A stretch of 64,000 bases of DNA from Evansella cellulosilytica DSM 2522. GTDB taxonomy: Bacteria > Bacillota > Bacilli > Bacillales > Salisediminibacteriaceae. This document shows positions 1 to 8,650 of the stretch, one piece after another. Each line of letters opens with the position of its first letter. Position 1 is the stretch's first letter. The notes under the pieces are model-generated. The model made no database searches, was not told where the DNA came from, and was given only the letters and a program-made list of their open reading frames with translations. Position numbers and translations under genes: made by a program. The stretch is from the NCBI RefSeq assembly GCF_000177235.2, contig NC_014829.1, positions 2,046,001 to 2,110,000 of the forward strand, in the 5' to 3' direction.

Positions 1-2
1 CA

Positions 3-806
3 TTTTTAGGAGCTGTATTAGGAAGTTTATTGATGACTGGGGGTTGGCCATCAATTGCTGAATGGATTTGGATTACGTTAGCAATGGTTGGTGCGAGAAG
101 TGCAGCGATGTCATTGAATCGGCTCATTGATGCAAATATTGATAAAGACAATCCTAGAACCGCATCTCGAGCAATTCCTGCTGGACTAATTTCTAGAGTA
201 GAAACTGTTGGATTTATTATTTTTTCTTTTGCACTTTTATTTTTTTCTGCTTATCAATTAAATATGCTTGCTGTGTATTTATTACCTTTAACAGTATTCT
301 TTTTAGTATTTTATTCCTATACGAAGCGTTTTACATGGGCGTGCCATATTTTTTTAGGTATAACAATTGGTCTTGCTCCACTTGGGGGTTGGGTTGGTGC
401 AACAGGATCTTTAACAACTTGGGTACCTTACGTTTTATTTATTGCCGTAGCACTATGGACTGCCGGGTTTGATGTCATTTATGCTACACAAGACACTAAA
501 TATGACAAGAAGGTAAAGCTACATTCCATTCCTAGTCGATTCGGTATAGGAAAAGCTTTACTACTAGCGAAAGTCTTTCATATTGTTAGCTTTATAGCTA
601 TGGTGGTATTGTTTTTCATTACTCCTTTAGGATGGATTTATTTAATAGGTGTCTTAATTGCAGGTGGATTAATGGCATATGAACATTCGTTAGTATCACC
701 ACAAGATTTATCTAAAGTGAATGTCGCGTTCTTTACTATGAACGGTATTATAAGTCTAGTAATGTTAGCATTTACGATTGGAGATTTACTTCTATGGACA
801 ACCTAA
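3..806 (+). CDS. mqnP: UbiA-family prenyltransferase, menaquinone (MqnP-like), 5' end missing
   Basis: Integral membrane prenyltransferase that attaches the polyprenyl chain to the aromatic quinone precursor. The frame is open from base 3, so the true start lies before the window; the first in-window ATG at 30 is internal. Both aspartate-rich UbiA motifs are visible: NRLIDANIDKDNPRT just after the first retained helix, and DVIYATQDTKYDKK in the middle, separated by hydrophobic segments. The family also includes UbiA and heme O synthase. Its place directly before a UbiX-like gene and mqnA argues for the futalosine-pathway prenyltransferase. It overlaps the next gene by 13 bases, so the two are probably translationally coupled. 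Family assignment is firm; the MqnP role is inferred from neighbours. Confidence 0.85.
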   Translation, partial: FLGAVLGSLLMTGGWPSIAEWIWITLAMVGARSAAMSLNRLIDANIDKDNPRTASRAIPAGLISRVETVGFIIFSFALLFFSAYQLNMLAVYLLPLTVFFLVFYSYTKRFTWACHIFLGITIGLAPLGGWVGATGSLTTWVPYVLFIAVALWTAGFDVIYATQDTKYDKKVKLHSIPSRFGIGKALLLAKVFHIVSFIAMVVLFFITPLGWIYLIGVLIAGGLMAYEHSLVSPQDLSKVNVAFFTMNGIISLVMLAFTIGDLLLWTT

Positions 807-1393
807 GTAAAAAAGTGTTTGCTGTTGGCATAACTGGAGCAAGTGGTGCAATATACGGTGTGAGGCTTGTAAAAGCTTTATTAAAACAAAAACATGACGT
901 ACACTTGTTAATGACTGAAGCAGCTTGGCAAGTATTTTATTATGAATTACAAGTAAACATAGAGGACAGGAAAAAGTGTCTCAATGAGGTGTTTGGTGTT
1001 AGTGAGCATTTGTATTTCCATACGCAACAAGACTTTTCCGCACCAATCGCAAGTGGATCAGCGAAGAACGATGGTATGATTATTATCCCTTGTTCAATGG
1101 GAACACTCGCAAAAATTGCTCACGGTATTTCAGGGAATTTATTAGAGAGAACAGCTGATGTGATGTTGAAAGAGCGACGGAAATTAATTGTAGTACCTAG
1201 AGAAACTCCTCTGCACTCGGTCCACTTAGAAAACATGAAGAGAATAAGTGATCAAGGTGGGCAAATAGTCCCTGCTATGCCGGGATTTTATCATAACCCT
1301 ACTTCCATGGACGATTTGATAAACTTTGTAGTAGGAAAAGTTTTAGATCAACTGGAAGTAGAACATGATTTATTTGAAAGGTGGGGAGATTAG
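794..1393 (+). CDS. ubiX: UbiX-like flavin prenyltransferase
   Basis: A 199-residue flavoprotein of the UbiX/Pad1 family, which makes prenylated FMN for UbiD-type decarboxylases. Seen: the N-terminal FMN-binding stretch GITGASGAIYGVRL near residues 13-26, the central IIIPCSMGTLAKIAHG, and the C-terminal RRKLIVVPRETPLH segment. Length fits the family (about 190-200). In futalosine-type menaquinone clusters a UbiX/UbiD pair is thought to carry out a decarboxylation; no UbiD homologue lies in this window. The start overlaps the preceding prenyltransferase gene and the stop is one base before the chosen mqnA start, indicating one transcript. A role in another aromatic decarboxylation cannot be excluded. 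Confidence 0.88.
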   Translation: MDNLSKKVFAVGITGASGAIYGVRLVKALLKQKHDVHLLMTEAAWQVFYYELQVNIEDRKKCLNEVFGVSEHLYFHTQQDFSAPIASGSAKNDGMIIIPCSMGTLAKIAHGISGNLLERTADVMLKERRKLIVVPRETPLHSVHLENMKRISDQGGQIVPAMPGFYHNPTSMDDLINFVVGKVLDQLEVEHDLFERWGD

Positions 1394-1394
1394 G

Positions 1395-2252
1395 ATGGGG
1401 TTGGCAATCGGAGAAATTTCATATACTAATATACTCCCTTTCTTTTATTATGTAGACCGATTTTTTTTAGGGCAAAATGGATGTACATTTATCCCTAAAG
1501 TTCCTTCTGAATTAAATGATGGGATGGAGAAGGGAGTCATTGATGTCGGTGGTATTTCTTCCTTTTCCTATGGGGAGAATTATGAAGAATATATGCTGCT
1601 TCCGAATTTTTCTGTTTCTTCACCAAGAGAAGTTGGTTCAATTTTTTTATTTTCAAAACTACCAATAACCGAGCTACATAACAAAACAATTGCACTTACT
1701 TCAAGTTCAGCAACTTCTGTTAACTTATTAAAGATCATATTACAGAAGTTTTATTCATTGGAAGTCTCCTATGTGACGATGGAGCCAGACTATGACAGTA
1801 TGTTAAAAGAATATGATGCTTGTTTACTTATTGGTGACGACGCCATCACTGCATCATGGAATAAACGAGAAGATATTCACAAATATGATCTAGGGACAAT
1901 TTGGGAACACTTCACTGGATACCCAATGACATATGCGGTATTTGCAGTAAGAAAAAGTGCATGTGAGAAACACCCAATCCTTTTAGATTATTTATATAAA
2001 CAGTTTTTATATAGTAAAACGACTTCCATTCATAATCATTTTGAAGAAATTATTTATTCTATTCAAAAGCAGCTAGGTGGAAAGAAATCTTTTTGGAAAA
2101 ACTATTATCACGGACTTAATTATGATCTAACAGAGCGACATGTAGCAGGTCTTTATCATTATTTTAACTTAGCATACGAAATGAATCTTTTAGAAAATAA
2201 AGTCGCTAATATATCCTTTTGGAGTCCAACAAAGCATAGTCATTCCGTATAA
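1395..2252 (+). CDS. mqnA: Chorismate dehydratase MqnA
   Basis: First enzyme of the futalosine menaquinone pathway; it dehydrates chorismate to 3-enolpyruvylbenzoate. The protein opens with GEISYTNILPFFYYVD, typical of MqnA, and has the solute-binding-protein-like fold markers of the MqnA/MqnD family (GVIDVGGISSFSYGENYEEY, then IALTSSSATSVNLLK). The ATG at 1395 was preferred over the in-frame ATG at 1365 because a GTGGGGAG ribosome site sits about seven bases before it and the earlier start would overlap ubiX by 29 bases and add a non-conserved tail; this gives 285 residues. It links menaquinone synthesis to chorismate made by the aro genes downstream. mqnB-E are not in the window. Confidence 0.9.
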   Translation: MGLAIGEISYTNILPFFYYVDRFFLGQNGCTFIPKVPSELNDGMEKGVIDVGGISSFSYGENYEEYMLLPNFSVSSPREVGSIFLFSKLPITELHNKTIALTSSSATSVNLLKIILQKFYSLEVSYVTMEPDYDSMLKEYDACLLIGDDAITASWNKREDIHKYDLGTIWEHFTGYPMTYAVFAVRKSACEKHPILLDYLYKQFLYSKTTSIHNHFEEIIYSIQKQLGGKKSFWKNYYHGLNYDLTERHVAGLYHYFNLAYEMNLLENKVANISFWSPTKHSHSV

Positions 2253-2266
2253 CAAGGTGGCCAAAT

Positions 2267-3238
2267 ATGAAATTAACTGATATTTATTGGGATTATAAAC
2301 CTGATATTAATAAAATTGAAAAAGAAATAGAGTTAAATATAGATGCGAATCACCCTATTCTTCAAGAAGCTTCATCACACCTTTTGAAGGCTGGGGGAAA
2401 GCGAATTCGCCCTGTATTTGTTCTGTTATCTGCGCAGTTTGGAGAATATAATATAGAAGAAATCAAAAATATAGGTGTTGCCCTAGAAATGATTCATATG
2501 GCATCTCTTGTACATGATGACGTCGTTGATGATGCTGATCTAAGAAGGGGTAAGAAGACCATCAAATCAAAATGGGATAATAGGGTGGCAATGTATACTG
2601 GTGATTATATCTTTGCAAAGGCAGTGGAAATTGCAACATATTATGATACACCCGATATACATAAAATATTATCACATGCTCTTGTTGAGATGTGCATTGG
2701 TGAAGTAGAACAAATTCGTGATCAATATGATTGGAACCAAAATCTTCGCATGTATTTTAGACGCATTAAAAGGAAAACCGCTCTTTTAATAGCGATAAGC
2801 TGTCAATTAGGTGCAATTGCTTCAGGAGCACCTGAAGCACATGTTAGAGCATTATCACGATTTGGTTATAACGTAGGGATGGCTTTTCAAATTACGGATG
2901 ATATTCTTGATTTTGTTGGTACTGAGAAAGAGCTAGGAAAACCTGCTGGAAGTGATTTGTTACAAGGTAATATTACTTTGCCAGCTTTATATGCTATGTG
3001 CCGATGTGATGATGTTAAAGGACGAATTATCCACCACTTAGATGAGAATGTCATGGATAAAAAAGAAATGGGTGAAACAATCTCATTAATAAAAGATACT
3101 GGGGCCATTGATTTCTCCAAAAACATAGCGGACCGGTATTTAATGAAATCAATAGAAGCATTAAATCAGCTTCCAGATAGTAAAGCAAAAACAGCACTAC
3201 AAAAAATTGCAAATTACATAGGTGATCGAAAGTTTTAA
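2267..3238 (+). CDS. hepT: Heptaprenyl diphosphate synthase component II
   Basis: Catalytic subunit of the long-chain polyprenyl diphosphate synthase that makes the menaquinone side chain. Both aspartate-rich motifs are present: DDVVD at residues 84-88 and DDILD at 211-215, plus the GGKRIRP substrate-binding stretch near residue 43. Length 323 is normal. In B. subtilis hepT follows hepS and menH and precedes ndk; here ndk follows, but the preceding genes are ubiA/ubiX/mqnA. The small subunit HepS is not in the window and presumably lies upstream. It starts 14 bases after mqnA with a short AAGGTGG ribosome site, so it is likely the last gene of that operon; a terminator follows. Confidence 0.92.
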   Translation: MKLTDIYWDYKPDINKIEKEIELNIDANHPILQEASSHLLKAGGKRIRPVFVLLSAQFGEYNIEEIKNIGVALEMIHMASLVHDDVVDDADLRRGKKTIKSKWDNRVAMYTGDYIFAKAVEIATYYDTPDIHKILSHALVEMCIGEVEQIRDQYDWNQNLRMYFRRIKRKTALLIAISCQLGAIASGAPEAHVRALSRFGYNVGMAFQITDDILDFVGTEKELGKPAGSDLLQGNITLPALYAMCRCDDVKGRIIHHLDENVMDKKEMGETISLIKDTGAIDFSKNIADRYLMKSIEALNQLPDSKAKTALQKIANYIGDRKF

Positions 3239-3257
3239 AGTAATTAATGATAAAAAT

Positions 3258-3303
3258 GAACCTGAAATACTCTTAACAGAGTCTCTTTCGGTTCTTTTTT
3301 ATG
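3258..3303 (+). terminator. Terminator after hepT
   Basis: Nested hairpin in which GAACC/GGTTC and GAAA/TTTC flank an inner ACTC-ttaaca-GAGT stem, followed by six T residues. It ends the menaquinone operon. Confidence 0.8.
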
Positions 3304-3325
3304 CATGGCTATGTTAAACTTTGTA

Positions 3326-3497
3326 GTTGATTTTCGCTTCAGTACGCTCGCTTACTTCGGGCACCGCACCCTGCGGGATTTTCAGCTCACAACCTGTCTC
3401 TTCCTCTACATGCAATGCTCTGGAGTTGTATCCGTCGAGACAACTCGAAGCTTAATCTTGATGTAACGCTCGTCGCAGGGTGATCTTTGAGTCAATC
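3326..3497. repeat. Intergenic palindromic repeat, copy R1
   Basis: Begins with GTTGATTTTCGC and ends near GAGTCAATC. Interior GC-rich hairpin pieces include CACCCTGCGGG. It shares a 16-base block CTGTCTCTTCCTCTAC (3394-3409) and a 23-base block (3429-3451, containing the palindrome TCGAGACAACTCGA) exactly with the copy at 62097-62309. It is an ends-conserved, interior-variable element of the kind scattered through Bacillaceae genomes. No coding content. Confidence 0.75.
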
Positions 3498-3503
3498 TCT
3501 TAA

Positions 3504-3532
3504 TTGAGGATATCGAAATATTCTGGTATAAT
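3504..3532 (+). promoter_or_regulatory. Sigma-A-type promoter for ndk
   Basis: TTGAGG at 3504-3509, a 17-base spacer, and a perfect TATAAT at 3527-3532, about 40 bases before the ndk start. Confidence 0.75.
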
Positions 3533-3573
3533 TTAGCTCGGGCTTCCAAAACTTAACAAGGGGGATTTTTAAA

Positions 3574-4017
3574 ATGGAACGTACTTTCATAATGGTGAAA
3601 CCAGATGGTGTCCAACGTAATTTAGTAGGAAGTATTATTTCGCGGTTTGAATTAAAAGGCTTTTCATTAGTAGGTTCAAAATTGTTAACGGTTTCAAATG
3701 AACTAGCAGAGGCACATTATGCAGAGCATAAAAACCGTCCATTCTTTGGAGATCTCGTTAATTTTATTACTTCTGGACCTGTCTTTGCAATGGTTTTGGA
3801 AGGCGATGGAGTCATAGCTGAGGCGAGAAAAATGATGGGTAAAACAAATCCACAAGAAGCAATGCCAGGAACGATACGAGGCGACTTTGGTATACATATG
3901 TCTAGAAACGTCATTCATGGCTCAGATTCCCAAGAAAGTGCACAAAGGGAGATTAGTTTATTTTTCAGAAGTGATGAACTCGTATCATATAATAAGACAA
4001 TTTCAAAATGGATATGA
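3574..4017 (+). CDS. ndk: Nucleoside diphosphate kinase
   Basis: Transfers the gamma phosphate of ATP to nucleoside diphosphates through a phosphohistidine intermediate. The 147-residue protein has the N-terminal [14 protein letters not shown], the active-site region [13 protein letters not shown] with His115, and GDFGIH before it, all diagnostic. It starts 10 bases after an AAGGGGG ribosome site. Position between hepT and cheR matches B. subtilis. It has its own promoter, separate from the menaquinone operon. Confidence 0.97.
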   Translation: MERTFIMVKPDGVQRNLVGSIISRFELKGFSLVGSKLLTVSNELAEAHYAEHKNRPFFGDLVNFITSGPVFAMVLEGDGVIAEARKMMGKTNPQEAMPGTIRGDFGIHMSRNVIHGSDSQESAQREISLFFRSDELVSYNKTISKWI

Positions 4018-4215
4018 GGGTTGTCGTCCGATAAAGGGGCCTAATAATTCCAAAGTGGACAATTTAATAGCGTTCGCATACTAAACAATAATGAGCGAAT
4101 TACAAAAACACGAACGAATATACATGAGAAAACTCTTTAAAGGAATCTCTCGATGAGTCAACAACGACAAGTCTTTACTTATTTAGTACAATCACCATAA
4201 ATATTTTTTTCTATA

Positions 4216-4267
4216 GGCTGACTAAAATGGTTATCACGACCTTTTAGTCAGCCACATTTTTTTTTGA
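4216..4267 (+). terminator. Rho-independent terminator downstream of ndk
   Basis: Perfect 12-bp stem GGCTGACTAAAA / TTTTAGTCAGCC with a 14-base loop, followed by a long T run. It is 200 bases beyond the ndk stop; nothing coding was seen between. Confidence 0.88.
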
Positions 4268-4676
4268 GAGGTATTTTTTTAGTATTATGAGTATTGAATT
4301 ATGTATCTCAAAGAATACTTGAGTAGAATAATATAAGGTACAGGACAGGAAAACGAGTTAAGACCATTTTGATATAGTCCCTCTTAAAGACATGCCCAAG
4401 GCCCGAGCATATACTTTTTACTTCTTGAATTCTCTCTGAACTGTCTCGACAGATGCAGCTTCGGAACGGAAGTTATTAAGGAAATATTTTTAATGAAAGA
4501 TATTATTCTTAGACATTGACCTTTGATAGAAAGTGAAATATGACATTGATTCACTTGTAAAAAAGATTACAAAAAGAAAAATAAGTTAAAATCATAAAAC
4601 ATGTCTATAAAGATACGGTGAAATCAGCTATATTATAATAAAGTATAAAAAAATGGTCGAACAATGGAGGAACTGT
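4268..4676. other. Gene-free stretch before cheR
   Basis: AT-rich with no supported reading frame. A GC-richer patch near 4390-4470 could be a decayed copy of the intergenic repeat, but no clear end motif survives. A TATAAT at 4634-4639 is about 43 bases before the cheR start, but without a recognisable -35 box. Confidence 0.4.
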
Positions 4677-5450
4677 ATGTCTGATTACGAACGATTTATA
4701 GACGGGATAAAACAATTAACAGGAATAGACCTATCATTATATAAAGAGGGGCAAATGAAGAGAAGATTAACTACTTTGCGTGACAAGCGAGGCTTTCATT
4801 CCTTCTTAGATTATTATCATTCGTTAATAAAAGATAAGGAGCTTTTTGAAGAGTTTTTACAGAGAATGACAATAAATGTATCCGAGTTTTATAGAAATCC
4901 TAAACGTTGGGAAGTGTTAGAAGATAAAATTCTTCCGAATCTCATACAGCAAGATAAGAAGTTTAAAGCATGGAGTGCAGCGTGTTCGACTGGTGAGGAA
5001 CCATACACATTGTCGATGATTCTACAACAAAAAATACCTTTAAATAACATCGATATATTAGCAACTGATCTAGATACATTTATACTTGAAAGAGCGAAAG
5101 TAGGTTTTTATACCGATCGGTCGATAAAAGATGTACCAAACAAAATGTTATCTAACTACTTTGAAAAAGATGATATAGGCTATAAAGTAAAAGATAGTGT
5201 AAAAAAACCAATAACATTCACAAGACAAAATTTATTAGCGGATACATTTGGTTCAAATTATGATTTAATTATATGTCGGAATGTTATGATCTATTTTACA
5301 GAAGAAGCGAAGGATATTTTATACAAAAAATTTAGTGCTGCATTAAAGCCTGGTGGTATATTATTTGTTGGTAGTACGGAGCAAATATTCAATCCACAGC
5401 AGTATCAGTTTGTTTCTGAAGACACATTTTTCTATAAAAAAGCATTGTAA
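4677..5450 (+). CDS. cheR: Chemotaxis protein methyltransferase CheR
   Basis: S-adenosylmethionine-dependent glutamate methyltransferase that modifies chemoreceptors during adaptation. The 257-residue product has the N-terminal helical domain, then the SAM-binding AACSTGEEPYTL at about 101-112, TRQNLL, and DLIICRNVMIYF in the C-terminal half. The ATG at 4677 was chosen over 4653 because a TGGAGGA ribosome site lies seven bases before it and the length then equals the B. subtilis protein. No other chemotaxis genes are nearby; cheR stands alone between ndk and the aro operon as in B. subtilis. Confidence 0.93.
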   Translation: MSDYERFIDGIKQLTGIDLSLYKEGQMKRRLTTLRDKRGFHSFLDYYHSLIKDKELFEEFLQRMTINVSEFYRNPKRWEVLEDKILPNLIQQDKKFKAWSAACSTGEEPYTLSMILQQKIPLNNIDILATDLDTFILERAKVGFYTDRSIKDVPNKMLSNYFEKDDIGYKVKDSVKKPITFTRQNLLADTFGSNYDLIICRNVMIYFTEEAKDILYKKFSAALKPGGILFVGSTEQIFNPQQYQFVSEDTFFYKKAL

Positions 5451-5663
5451 ATTAAGGCCATTATTAATATTAGCATGAAGATACACTATTGATACTCTGA
5501 ATCATTTTTAGTAGGTAAGATTAAGTGGTAAAATATACATTTACAAGAGGGAATATAATTTTTTGTAAATAAACTCTTGAAAAACAACATAAAATCACGC
5601 ACAATGATACTTAATAACATTTTAATGCGTAAAAGCGATAAAGAAAGTTGAGGGAGATATTTA

Positions 5664-6836
5664 ATGAGATTTTTAACAGCAGGTGAATCACATGGACCAG
5701 AGTTAACTGCGATTATTGAAGGAGTACCAAGCCATCTTCCTTTAACAGAGGAACAAATAAATATACACCTAAAAAGAAGACAGCAAGGATATGGACGTGG
5801 ACGCCGAATGCAAATTGAAACGGATCGTGTCCGTATTACGAGTGGGGTAAGGCATGGGAAAACTACTGGTGCACCGATTACGCTCCATGTAGAAAATAAA
5901 GATTGGAAGCATTGGGATAAAATCATGGGATCAGCACCACTTACTCCTGAAGAGGAAAAGGAAGTAAAAAGAAAAATCACTCGTCCAAGACCGGGGCATG
6001 CTGATTTAAATGGTGCCATTAAATACCGTCATAGAGATATGCGTAACGTATTGGAGAGATCCTCAGCAAGAGAGACGACTGTGAGGGTTGCTGTTGGTGC
6101 TGTTGCACAGGTTTTGTTAAATGAGTGTAATATACAGCTATGTGGCCATGTTATCGAAATTGGCGATGTGAAATCTAAACAACGTGTATTTAACTCTATT
6201 CAAGATTTAAAGGATCAATCAGAGTCTTCTGAGGTTAGATGTATTGACCCAGAAGCAAGTCAGCAAATGAAAATAGCAATCGATCAAGCGAAAGATAACG
6301 GGGATTCTATAGGTGGAATTGTCGAGGTAGTTGCTGAGAACTTGCCGGTTGGTTTAGGAAGTTACGTGCACTATGATCGAAAATTAGATGGTAAAATAGC
6401 CCAAGCAGTCATGAGTATTAACGCTTTTAAAGGTGTAGAAGTTGGTGTCGGCTTTGAGGCTGCTAGAATGTTAGGAAGCGATGTGCATGATGAAATTATA
6501 TATACTGATGAACATGGGTTTTCTCGCAAAACAAATCGTTTAGGTGGTTTTGAGGGGGGAATGACGAACGGAATGCCAGTTGTCGTTCGAGGTGCAATGA
6601 AGCCAATCCCAACCTTATATAAACCGTTACAAAGTGTAGATATTGATACGAAAGAGACTTTTTCCGCAAGTATAGAAAGATCGGATAGCTGTGCAGTACC
6701 TGCAGCGGCAGTTGTGTGTGAAGCTGCAGTAGCATGGGAGCTGGCCAATGGGTTGTTAGAAAAATTTGGTTCGGATACGATGGAAGAAATAAAGCAGCAG
6801 TTGGAGGATTACAACGAAAAAGCGAGGCGCTTCTAA
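5664..6836 (+). CDS. aroF: Chorismate synthase
   Basis: Converts 5-enolpyruvylshikimate 3-phosphate to chorismate using reduced FMN; called aroF in B. subtilis and aroC elsewhere. The 390-residue protein has the family signatures GESHGPEL near the N-terminus, [27 protein letters not shown] and [18 protein letters not shown] lies before the ATG. It is the first gene of the aromatic supra-operon; its stop and the aroB start share one base (TAATG), so translation is coupled. Chorismate made here feeds TrpE, AroH and, upstream, MqnA. Confidence 0.97.
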   Translation: MRFLTAGESHGPELTAIIEGVPSHLPLTEEQINIHLKRRQQGYGRGRRMQIETDRVRITSGVRHGKTTGAPITLHVENKDWKHWDKIMGSAPLTPEEEKEVKRKITRPRPGHADLNGAIKYRHRDMRNVLERSSARETTVRVAVGAVAQVLLNECNIQLCGHVIEIGDVKSKQRVFNSIQDLKDQSESSEVRCIDPEASQQMKIAIDQAKDNGDSIGGIVEVVAENLPVGLGSYVHYDRKLDGKIAQAVMSINAFKGVEVGVGFEAARMLGSDVHDEIIYTDEHGFSRKTNRLGGFEGGMTNGMPVVVRGAMKPIPTLYKPLQSVDIDTKETFSASIERSDSCAVPAAAVVCEAAVAWELANGLLEKFGSDTMEEIKQQLEDYNEKARRF

Positions 6837-7927
6837 TGAATGGAGCTAAGTTACAAGTCAAGGCAACTTCTCATGAATACCCTATAATCATTGAGTGTGG
6901 TTGCCATAAGCAAGTGTTCAAAAAAATAAATGAGTATGTTGACATGAAACCATCTGCATATTTTATTATTACAGATGAACTTGTGTCCCATCATTATTTG
7001 ACTGCTGTAAAGGCTTCTTTTCCTAATACAATACCACTTTACACATATGTCATTACTCCTGGTGAGCAATCTAAATCATTTTGTTCGTATGAGGAAGTGA
7101 TGACTGCTGCATTGCAAAACAAGTTAGATAGAAAGTCTATGATAATAGCACTCGGTGGTGGTGTTGTTGGAGATTTAGCAGGTTTTGTAGCGGCAACGTA
7201 TATGCGTGGTGTTCCTTTTGTTCAAATCCCAACTACACTTTTGGCTCATGATAGTAGTGTTGGTGGAAAAGTTGGAATAAATCATGAACTAGGAAAAAAT
7301 ATGGTTGGTGCCTTTCATGCACCTTCACTAGTGCTTTATGATCCCGAATGTTTGTTGACTTTACCAGAGAAAGAGTGGAGATCTGGATTTGCTGAAGTAA
7401 TTAAACATGGATTTATCGCAGACCCATCTTTCTTAAATTGGTTAGAAGGTAATATATCCTCGTTTTCTAATTGGGATATGAATATATTAACAAAGTTGTT
7501 AAGAGATTCAATTGCTGTGAAAGCTAGAATTGTTGAAGAAGATGAAAAGGAAAAAGGAATTCGTGCCTTTTTAAATTTTGGGCATACGCTCGGTCATGCT
7601 ATAGAAGCAGAGCTTGGATATGGAAATATGAGTCATGGTGAGGCTGTAGTAATCGGAATGTTATTTGCTTTTAAGCTAAGTGAAGAATATTATGGGAATG
7701 AGCTTAACTATGATCGCTATTTTAGTAAGTTAGTAAATTTAGGCTATGATTTAAATATTCCGAAAACATTAACAGCCGAGCGTTTATTAGAACGAATGAA
7801 AGTAGATAAAAAAGCACATAGTCAATCGATTCATTTTGTTCTTTTAAAAGAGATAGGGGAACCAGAGCTCGTCAAAATAAATGAAAAAGATTTATATGAT
7901 CTTCTGCAAAGAGAGGTGTCCAAATGA
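6836..7927 (+). CDS. aroB: 3-Dehydroquinate synthase
   Basis: NAD- and metal-dependent cyclisation of DAHP to 3-dehydroquinate, second step of the shikimate pathway. Seen: the nucleotide-binding GGGVVGDLAGFVAATYMRG, the QIPTTLLAHDSSVGGKVGIN block, and the metal-binding FLNFGHTLGHAIE plus SHGEAV. The start at 6836 overlaps the aroF stop by one base. An in-frame ATG 102 bases earlier is inside aroF, lacks a ribosome site, and would add an unrelated tail. Length is 363 residues, normal for the family. Confidence 0.96.
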   Translation: MNGAKLQVKATSHEYPIIIECGCHKQVFKKINEYVDMKPSAYFIITDELVSHHYLTAVKASFPNTIPLYTYVITPGEQSKSFCSYEEVMTAALQNKLDRKSMIIALGGGVVGDLAGFVAATYMRGVPFVQIPTTLLAHDSSVGGKVGINHELGKNMVGAFHAPSLVLYDPECLLTLPEKEWRSGFAEVIKHGFIADPSFLNWLEGNISSFSNWDMNILTKLLRDSIAVKARIVEEDEKEKGIRAFLNFGHTLGHAIEAELGYGNMSHGEAVVIGMLFAFKLSEEYYGNELNYDRYFSKLVNLGYDLNIPKTLTAERLLERMKVDKKAHSQSIHFVLLKEIGEPELVKINEKDLYDLLQREVSK

Positions 7928-8298
7928 TGGTGAGAGGAATAAGGGGGGCTATTACTGTTGAGGAAAATGATAGAAAAGAAATCATTCTAGCGACAGCAAA
8001 ATTAGCTGAACGAATGCAAGAAGAAAATAAATATCACCCTAGCGATGTCTCGCATATACTTATTACTACGACAAATGATTTGAATGCAGCATTTCCTGCT
8101 GTCGGATTAAGGGAATTAGAAGGATACGAACTTGTACCTGTAATGTGTGCACAAGAAATCCCCGTTCCAAATAGTCTAGAAAAGTGTATAAGAATAATGG
8201 CCACAGTAAACACAAATAAACAACAACATGAAGTTCAGCACATATATTTGGAAAAAGCAATTCAATTAAGGCCAGATTTATCCTTGACAAAAGATTGA
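7924..8298 (+). CDS. aroH: Monofunctional chorismate mutase, AroH class
   Basis: Rearranges chorismate to prephenate for phenylalanine and tyrosine synthesis. The 124-residue length and the opening MMVRGIRGAITVEEND, with Arg7, match the trimeric AroH fold of B. subtilis rather than the helical AroQ type. Conserved LRELEGYELVPVMCAQEIPV lies centrally. The start overlaps the aroB stop (ATGA), with GAGAGGTG before it. It is the last gene before the trp leader; the trp promoter is within its last codons. Confidence 0.95.
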   Translation: MMVRGIRGAITVEENDRKEIILATAKLAERMQEENKYHPSDVSHILITTTNDLNAAFPAVGLRELEGYELVPVMCAQEIPVPNSLEKCIRIMATVNTNKQQHEVQHIYLEKAIQLRPDLSLTKD

Positions 8299-8313
8299 TA
8301 ATCACGTTAGGAT
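8284..8313 (+). promoter_or_regulatory. Probable trp operon promoter inside the aroH 3' end
   Basis: TTGACA at 8284-8289 and TAGGAT at 8308-8313, 18 bases apart. A start near 8320 would place the TRAP site about 60 bases into the transcript. Transcripts entering from aroF-aroH would also pass through the attenuator, as in B. subtilis. Confidence 0.5.
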
Positions 8314-8377
8314 ATTTACAAGACTAATTTGTATTATCAGAATATTATTTATATGTATAAGGTTAGAAATTTACAAG

Positions 8378-8438
8378 AAGACGAGATGAGAGTAGAGAAA
8401 AGCTGAGAAGAGTTGAGGAGAGCGGAGTAGAGATTGAA
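8378..8438 (+). promoter_or_regulatory. TRAP binding site in the trp leader
   Basis: A run of NAG triplets beginning at 8378 (AAG), 8383 (GAG), 8388 (GAG), 8393 (TAG), 8400 (AAG), 8405, 8410, 8415, 8420, 8425 and 8430 (all GAG). The step is five bases throughout, apart from one seven-base step. Eleven triplets match the eleven subunits of the tryptophan-activated TRAP ring (mtrB product). The 3' part (8424-8431) can pair with 8453-8456 and 8460-8463, the expected antiterminator, so TRAP binding would free the terminator that follows. Confidence 0.88.
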
Positions 8439-8449
8439 GGCGATTTAAA

Positions 8450-8482
8450 GCGTCTACCACTCCGGTAGATGCTTTTATTTTC
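8450..8482 (+). terminator. trp leader attenuator (intrinsic terminator)
   Basis: Nine-base-pair stem GCGTCTACC / GGTAGATGC (one G-T pair), loop ACTCC, followed by TTTTATTTT. Its 5' arm and loop overlap the bases that would form the antiterminator with the GAG-rich segment, so the two structures exclude each other. It lies 168 bases before trpE. Confidence 0.88.
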
Positions 8483-8650
8483 AAAAAAAGTTTAATGATT
8501 TAAAGCGTCGATGCTTCGAAGTATTACGCCCCACACTTTGCCTCCTTGATTCAATCACAAATGTTTACTTTATTAGTGTTCTTGTTGTGTTTCCTATTAT
8601 CAGCAACAGCATGAATCAATAATAATGTAAAAGAAAAAGAGGTGGATCAT

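Noticed and set aside
3887..4084. Open frame of 65 codons overlapping the ndk end
   Set aside because: Lies in another frame of ndk for most of its length and has no ribosome site.
6371..6861. Minus-strand open frames within aroF
   Set aside because: Mirror frames of a well-supported gene with no initiation signals.
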